Shown in pieces: positions 8,701-11,218 of a stretch of 11,218 nt of DNA. How positions within the stretch are numbered: position 1 is the stretch's first letter; every line of letters starts with the position of its first letter. The position numbers were made by a program, and so were the translations under genes. Source of the DNA: Chloroflexota bacterium. Lineage in GTDB: Bacteria; Chloroflexota; Anaerolineae; Promineifilales; Promineifilaceae. The notes beneath the pieces were generated by a model, which made no database searches, had not been told where the DNA came from, and saw only the letters and a program-made list of their open reading frames with translations. The stretch spans positions 1 through 11,218 of the forward strand of contig JAHEEY010000115.1 in NCBI GenBank assembly GCA_024640485.1. The letters run 5' to 3'.

Positions 8701-9154
8701 GCTCGTCGGTGTCGTTCCAGTCCATCCAATAGCCCAGCCGGATGGATTGCTGGGTCTGCACCGAGGCATACTTCAGCACGCGAGCTTTACATAACTTCAC
8801 AAATTCGGCCAGGCCGAACGATTCGATGTCCCGCTTGTTCTTGAACCCCAGCTCTTTTTCCAGGTTGACCTCAACCCAAAGCCCTTGGCAGTCAAAACCA
8901 TTTTGCCACCGCTGATCTTTGCCCAGCATGGCATGGTACCGCTGATAAAGGTCTTTATAAGTACGGCCCCAGGCATGATGTACGCCCATCGGGTTGTTTG
9001 CGGTGATGGGGCCATCCAGAAAACTGAACCGCTTCTCACTGCCTGCCCGCAAACGGCGCAGTTCGTTGAAAGCATCACTCTTCTGCCAATAATCGAGGAT
9101 CTCTCGCTCAAGCGCGGGAAATTCCGCTTTGTTAGATACATCCTTAAAATTCAT
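5771..9154 (-). CDS. ileS: Isoleucyl-tRNA synthetase, type 2 (eukaryote-like), with a GVHH variant of the HIGH motif
   Basis: This class I synthetase charges tRNA-Ile in the cytoplasm. I take the ATG at 9152-9154, which has GGAGAGA about eight bases upstream; a TTG seven codons earlier overlaps that site. The product is 1127 residues, long like type 2 IleRS. The HIGH position (residues 57-60) reads GVHH and the KMSKS position (667-671) reads EMHKS. The CP1 editing domain looks intact: Trp272-Thr-Thr-Thr-Pro-Trp-Thr, then GTGIVHIAPGCGAED with His374 and Asp383 matching the editing His and Asp of the family. DWMISKKRYWG marks the catalytic core near the second half of the Rossmann fold. Four CxxC pairs (230/233, 446/449, 534/537, 577/580) may bind zinc. 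Anticodon-binding and type 2 C-terminal regions fill about 720-1127. It is the last gene of the T-box-controlled unit and is followed by a terminator. The IleRS identity is firm; the type 2 label rests on overall sequence character. Confidence 0.93.
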   Translation of the reverse strand: MNFKDVSNKAEFPALEREILDYWQKSDAFNELRRLRAGSEKRFSFLDGPITANNPMGVHHAWGRTYKDLYQRYHAMLGKDQRWQNGFDCQGLWVEVNLEKELGFKNKRDIESFGLAEFVKLCKARVLKYASVQTQQSIRLGYWMDWNDTDELLRLREMLLEDPSQEVTVAGPRGPVTGSVEQVVGRLGMPEMGGSYFTFSNENNYQIWGFIKKCHDNGWLYEGTDVMPWCARCGTGISQHEIVTDGYHDVTHDSVFVRFPLVDREKEALLVWTTTPWTLSSNVAAAVGPALDYVRVVHEDGWTYYLAEETVKSSLIGNYEVTGKLKGEEMLGWLYRGPFDDLPEVKRAFAEAGYQHRVVSWKEVGADEGTGIVHIAPGCGAEDFQLSKEYDLPVIAPLDENGIYVDGFGWLTGRPVHGVAEDIFTNLHESGAYYRKQRYLHRYPHCWRCGEELVYRLVDEWFISMGELYDKTREEVNPEEKKASLRYQIMDRVDQANWYPSFGYDREMDWLRNMHDWMISKKRYWGLALPIWVCEDCGGFTVIGSRDELESRAVEGWDEFEGHTPHRPYIDAVKIKCESCGGRSSRIADVGNPWLDAGVVGLSTVHYSEDPEYWRKWFPVDFITESFPGQFRNWFYSLLAQSTVMTEHPPFRNLFGYASLYADDGREMHKSWGNAIEFNEAAEKMGADTMRWLYLGHKPEQNLRFGYGLGDETRRRFLIPLWNVYAFFVSYARLDGWLPTEDSRAGSLESPVAAHAQLDKWIVERLNETTLATQAALDKYDAERATVALESLLDDLSNWYVRRSRRRFWKSETDTDKSAAYATLYHLLVEYTKLLAPFIPFTTEAIYQNLVRAVNPEAPASVHHTLYPEADASKLDQPLLDKMSLAINTASLGRSARSSADIKLRQPLAKARVNVGSRQQQVDLTELADVLMEEINVKEIEVVSEVGELVNYVLMPNNRVLGPKFGKQFPKVRAALMALDPAAAAKTLQAGESLQLEVGGEVATLTSEDVLVQTESRGGLAVASDKGVTVAVDTSLTPELTQEGYARDLVRTINNMRKDAGLEISDRIQLAYQASGDVAAAFDGFADYIQQETLALSLEAGELADALFQQTVSVGDQPVVLALRKSA

Positions 9155-9216
9155 TCTGTTTCTCTCTCCGGACAACTGTCAAGTTCTACTCTATCTTCTT
9201 CCAATAACAGACCACA

Positions 9217-9245
9217 CCCAGCTATAGTCACGCGGCTATGCTGGG
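9217..9245 (-). promoter_or_regulatory. Hairpin between the small ORF and ileS
   Basis: On the minus strand CCCAGC (9240-9245) and ATAG (9236-9239) pair with CTAT (9224-9227) and GCTGGG (9217-9222). One A at 9223 is bulged and the loop of eight bases holds the stop codon of the 31-codon ORF. The following bases (TGTGGTCTG) are not a T-run, so this is not a standard intrinsic terminator. It could stabilise an mRNA end after processing, or respond to ribosome position on the small ORF. The pairing is seen directly; the role is inference. Confidence 0.4.
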
Positions 9246-9323
9246 CGGCATAATTCGATAATCACGTCCCCACCCTGCGAATACATTGATTGTGTATCTT
9301 TCTTGCTCTATGGTTACAGCCAT
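9228..9323 (-). CDS. Possible 31-residue leader peptide or small protein upstream of ileS
   Basis: An ATG at 9321-9323 is preceded by AGGAG with eight bases of spacing, one of the best ribosome binding sites in the window. The frame encodes 31 residues (starting MAVTIEQERY, ending PPSIAA) and stops at 9228-9230, 73 bases before the ileS ATG. It has four Ile codons (two AUA, one AUC, one AUU), at residues 5, 12, 24 and 29. Its stop codon lies in the loop of a ten-base-pair hairpin. It could be a leader peptide tuning ileS, a small protein, or a chance frame in a 190-base gap. No homologue is known to me. Confidence 0.33.
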   Translation of the reverse strand: MAVTIEQERYTINVFAGWGRDYRIMPPSIAA

Positions 9324-9344
9324 CTTACTCTCTCCTGAGCACGG

Positions 9345-10055
9345 TTATCCGTAGTACCGGACATACCGGCTCTCCACAGCGGTCAGGCCGTCAGCCCGTC
9401 TCATCTTCAACGGCCAATCATGTCCATCTAGCCAGATTGTCCTCTGCTGGCCCTCCCACTGAATCGACAGCGGGCTGACAGCGACCGTCTCTCCCATCAT
9501 AGCCAAGGGCTCTTCCGGCCCCTTAGCCAGACCGACCTCGGTCCCATGCAGTGCGAAGAGCTGCGCCACCGGCGGCCAACTGCCGTCAACAGTCGTGATC
9601 AGCGTCACTGCCGGTATCACTTCCTGGGCGGTAGATTGTTCATTGCGGGCATATTGAGCCAACAAGCCCAGTCCCACGGCAGATGGGAACCAGAAGCCGC
9701 TCTGTGCCGGCCAATCGCTCACATCCTCGTAGCGCCTGCCGTCAATATCGCGGCTGGCGATCAAGGTGCCATCTTGCGGCAGCACCGTTCCGGAAACCTG
9801 CCGGGCAGCGCTCCAGAAACGATAGCTCAGCCGCTCCAGACGATCATCGGGATCCAACACCAAATGGTACAAATAGGAGTGGCCCGACTCCGCCTGCCGG
9901 GCATCCAAGTCAACCCGCAGAAAACGATAGCCAGAAACCGCTGTTGTTAATCGCCAGTCCTCATAAGCGCCGGTGGCGGCACCATCTTGTTGGTACTGCA
10001 GCCTTCCGGATGCGATGGGCCGCTCATACGATTGTTCTTGAATTAGGAAACGCAT
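9345..10055 (-). CDS. Unrecognised 236-residue protein between alaX and ileS
   Basis: I do not recognise this family. The protein has no signal peptide, no convincing membrane segment and no catalytic motif that I can name. It reads like a soluble beta-rich fold. The N-terminal half alternates strands and turns ('GRLQYQQDG', 'YEDWRLTTAVSGYRFLRVDLDAR', 'YLYHLVLDPDDRLERLSYRFW'), and the C-terminal third has 'SIQWEGQQRTIWLDGHDWPLKM'. Tryptophans and tyrosines are frequent and cysteines are absent. The ATG at 10053-10055 is the first possible ATG, because a TAG lies two codons upstream in frame; no clear ribosome binding site precedes it. It starts 56 bases after the alaX stop and ends 22 bases before the small ORF, and shares the T-box-controlled transcript. 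Codon use resembles the neighbours, so it is probably a real gene. A role linked to tRNA-Ile metabolism is only suggested by position. Confidence 0.75.
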   Translation of the reverse strand: MRFLIQEQSYERPIASGRLQYQQDGAATGAYEDWRLTTAVSGYRFLRVDLDARQAESGHSYLYHLVLDPDDRLERLSYRFWSAARQVSGTVLPQDGTLIASRDIDGRRYEDVSDWPAQSGFWFPSAVGLGLLAQYARNEQSTAQEVIPAVTLITTVDGSWPPVAQLFALHGTEVGLAKGPEEPLAMMGETVAVSPLSIQWEGQQRTIWLDGHDWPLKMRRADGLTAVESRYVRYYG

Positions 10056-10111
10056 GCTCTAAAACCGATGGGCCCGGCAGATCAGCTTTCATCCGCCGAT
10101 CTCAGCGGGCG

Positions 10112-10822
10112 TTATGCATCCAGTTCAACATAGATGCGCTTGTTGATCCGGCCCTTGCTCTTGTAATCAGTGATACGTATGTGGCCGACTTCACCGGTAT
10201 TGGCCACATGGGTGCCGCCGTCAGCCTGCAGATCTAGGCCAACCAGCTCAACGGTACGCACCTCTTCAATCCCTTCCGGCAGCAGGTTGATCTTGGTACG
10301 GATCAAATCCGGTATGGCAAATGCTTGCTCCCTGGGAAGGATTTGGACCGCGGTATCTCGCTGGGCGGCGACTTCCTCATTTACCGCTGCTTCAATTTCG
10401 GCCACCAATTCCTGACGCATGGTCTCAAATTCGAAGTCCATCCGACCTTTCAGGGGATCCATGTTGCCGCCAGTCACCGAAGCGTGGTAATCGCGCCAAA
10501 CGACACCGCAGAGAATATGCATGGCCGTGTGGGTCCGCATCAATTGGTAGCGGCGGGCCCAATCCAGCTGGCCAACAACCACGGTGCCCACAGCCGGCAG
10601 ATCCCCCACAAGGTAATGGACCAGCTGGCCCTGAACCCGCTTCATCTTGCTCACTGACCAGATCTGGTCGCCGGAAGACAAGGTGCCGGCATCGGCCGGT
10701 TGGCCGCCGCCGCCGGGGTAAAATGCGGTCCGATCCAGGACAATCCCTTCATCCACGTGCGCAGCAACTTTGGCCTCAAATGTCTGCATATAGGCATCGG
10801 TTGTATAAAGAAGTTCTGTCAT
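10112..10822 (-). CDS. alaX: AlaX-type alanyl-tRNA editing protein (trans-editing hydrolase), Cys-to-Asp variant
   Basis: Stand-alone AlaX proteins resemble the editing domain of alanyl-tRNA synthetase and usually hydrolyse Ser-tRNA-Ala or Gly-tRNA-Ala. The 236-residue length fits the medium (AlaX-M) class without a C-Ala domain. Visible landmarks are the glycine-rich motif TAFYPGGGGQPADAG (residues 32-46), which distinguishes AlaX-M and AlaRS, the zinc-binding His98-x3-His102 (RTHTAMH), and DGGTHVANT (201-209). The last motif normally reads CGGTH: here the zinc-ligand Cys is Asp201, while His205 remains. The ATG at 10820-10822 has GGAG five bases upstream. It is the first gene behind the T-box leader and is followed after 56 bases by an unknown gene. 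Because the leader appears to read Ile codons rather than Ala, its presence here is notable. The family is firm; the substrate is not. Confidence 0.9.
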   Translation of the reverse strand: MTELLYTTDAYMQTFEAKVAAHVDEGIVLDRTAFYPGGGGQPADAGTLSSGDQIWSVSKMKRVQGQLVHYLVGDLPAVGTVVVGQLDWARRYQLMRTHTAMHILCGVVWRDYHASVTGGNMDPLKGRMDFEFETMRQELVAEIEAAVNEEVAAQRDTAVQILPREQAFAIPDLIRTKINLLPEGIEEVRTVELVGLDLQADGGTHVANTGEVGHIRITDYKSKGRINKRIYVELDA

Positions 10823-10868
10823 AATCTCTCCAAAGTATCTGCCGCTTCACCGCTCTAGCTGTGCATAG

Positions 10869-10907
10869 AAAACAAAAACGCCTTCATCCACCTAGGGACG
10901 AAAGCGT
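10869..10907 (-). terminator. T-box regulated intrinsic terminator
   Basis: On the minus strand 10896-10907 pairs with 10878-10889 in a 12-base-pair stem (two G-U pairs) around a six-base loop, CTAGGT. It is followed by TTTT, G, TTTT down to 10869. The 5' arm and loop contain the GTCCC segment that can instead pair with the GGG of the T-box at 10927-10929, so the two structures exclude each other. Termination here would occur when charged tRNA-Ile is plentiful. Confidence 0.9.
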
Positions 10908-11180
10908 AAAAGCATCCGCGGTACCACCCATAATTCCTGGCAGCCAGCCAGGCACTCAAAGCCGACAACAACTATGATTGTCGTATTCCCGATAACGTGG
11001 GCCTAATCCGGCTAAGCCTACTCGTGACATCGAAGTTGACACTTTCAGTTAGCAGCTCCGGAGGGATTTTTAGCTTGCTGTCTGTGCCTGACTCACACCA
11101 ACTCAGGCTCGCTAACCAGACATTATGCTAGCTTACTCGTCTCCATCAACGCTATTTATCGCAATATGATTTTCAGAATG
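10869..11180 (-). promoter_or_regulatory. T-box riboswitch leader, apparent isoleucine (AUC) specifier
   Basis: T-box leaders bind uncharged tRNA and switch a downstream terminator off. Reading 11180 down to 10869, Stem I has a base helix (GGAG 11141-11144 with CTCC 11060-11063), the AGTA strand of the specifier loop (11134-11137), AGCTAGC with GCAAGCT (one mismatch), GTCTG with CAGAC, the AGCGA bulge near 11109-11113, and an apical loop (11092-11102) on a GCCTGA/TCAGGC stem carrying GGTGTGAG. Opposite AGTA, in the position taken by GGC in the Bacillus glyQS leader, lies ATC at 11065-11067, the Ile codon. A Stem III hairpin (CCTGGC/GCCAGG, 10936-10952) precedes the T-box box at 10916-10930. 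Its TGGTACC bulge (10920-10926) would pair with an ACCA tRNA end, as in tRNA-Ile with A73. Stem II sequence lies between. It fills the roughly 390 bases upstream of alaX. The class is certain; the specifier is read by eye and the base after it is C rather than the usual purine. Confidence 0.93.
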
Positions 11181-11185
11181 TCTCG

Positions 11186-11214
11186 ATTATGCCAAATTGA
11201 GTATTGAATGTCAA
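11186..11214 (-). promoter_or_regulatory. Sigma70-type promoter of the alaX-ileS operon
   Basis: On the minus strand a perfect TTGACA (11209-11214) is spaced 17 bases from CATAAT (11186-11191), one base off the -10 consensus. A transcript would start near 11180, just ahead of T-box Stem I. This is the best promoter in the window and is consistent with a strong constitutive promoter whose output is set by the T-box. Confidence 0.85.
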
Positions 11215-11218
11215 CCAG

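Noticed and set aside
9157..9175. TTG start seven codons upstream for ileS
   Set aside because: It overlaps the GGAGAGA ribosome binding site of the ATG at 9152-9154 and adds residues (SGERNR) unlike the synthetase N-terminus.
9258..9276. AGGGTGGGGACGTG upstream of ileS resembles a T-box box (AGGGTGGTACCGCG)
   Set aside because: It matches about 10 of 14 bases but lacks the TGGNACC core. No Stem I or competing terminator is nearby, and the segment is covered by the mini-ORF.
10069..10092. Short frame starting at the ATG at 10090-10092 that overlaps the start of the 236-residue protein
   Set aside because: It encodes only about 22 codons in another frame, has no ribosome binding site and resembles no known peptide.
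10074..10097. Seven-base-pair hairpin (GGCGGAT with ATCTGCC) after alaX
   Set aside because: It is followed by a GC-rich segment rather than a T-run, so it is not supported as a terminator; transcription probably continues to ileS.
1..11218. Search for CRISPR arrays, insertion sequences, tRNA or rRNA genes and defence cassettes
   Set aside because: No regularly spaced repeats, terminal inverted repeats, transposase motifs or tRNA-like cloverleaf were seen. SbcCD is a housekeeping repair complex, not a defence island on its own.

Overview
The window is a compact, moderately GC-rich bacterial stretch in which every gene I can support lies on the minus strand, so it reads from right to left. 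Several things suggest a Chloroflexota-type (Anaerolineae-like) bacterium: a secreted protein joining a kelch propeller to PPC-like domains through an 'LLLPVV' linker, a T-box leader on an aminoacyl-tRNA synthetase operon, and a eukaryote-like (type 2) isoleucyl-tRNA synthetase. This assignment is an inference; no rRNA or other phylogenetic marker is present.

Right part (about 11218 to 5696): an isoleucine operon. A near-consensus sigma70-type promoter (11186-11214) drives a T-box leader with recognisable Stem I landmarks, an apparent AUC (Ile) specifier at 11065-11067, a Stem III hairpin, the canonical T-box box at 10916-10930 and an intrinsic terminator (10869-10907). Behind it come an AlaX-type trans-editing protein (10112-10822), a 236-residue protein I do not recognise (9345-10055), a possible 31-codon leader ORF with a hairpin over its stop codon (9217-9323), and a 1127-residue IleRS (5771-9154). 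The operon closes with a strong intrinsic terminator (5696-5729). The IleRS is unusual: its HIGH signature reads GVHH and its KMSKS signature reads EMHKS. A GxHH-type swap has been linked to mupirocin hyper-resistance in some type 2 IleRS enzymes. The whole set looks like an Ile-tRNA-responsive unit pairing a synthetase, a trans-editing factor and an unknown protein.

Left part (5630 to 1): a secreted 664-residue kelch/PPC protein (3606-5600) is followed after 19 bases by sbcD (2309-3586) and after another 34 bases by sbcC. The sbcC gene runs off the left edge after 758 codons, past its zinc hook. SbcD and SbcC form the Mre11-Rad50-type nuclease/ATPase complex for DNA end processing. Why a secreted propeller protein sits directly upstream is unclear.

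The window holds no mobile elements, CRISPR arrays, tRNA or rRNA genes that I can see. The many long open frames on the plus strand are antisense shadows of these genes.
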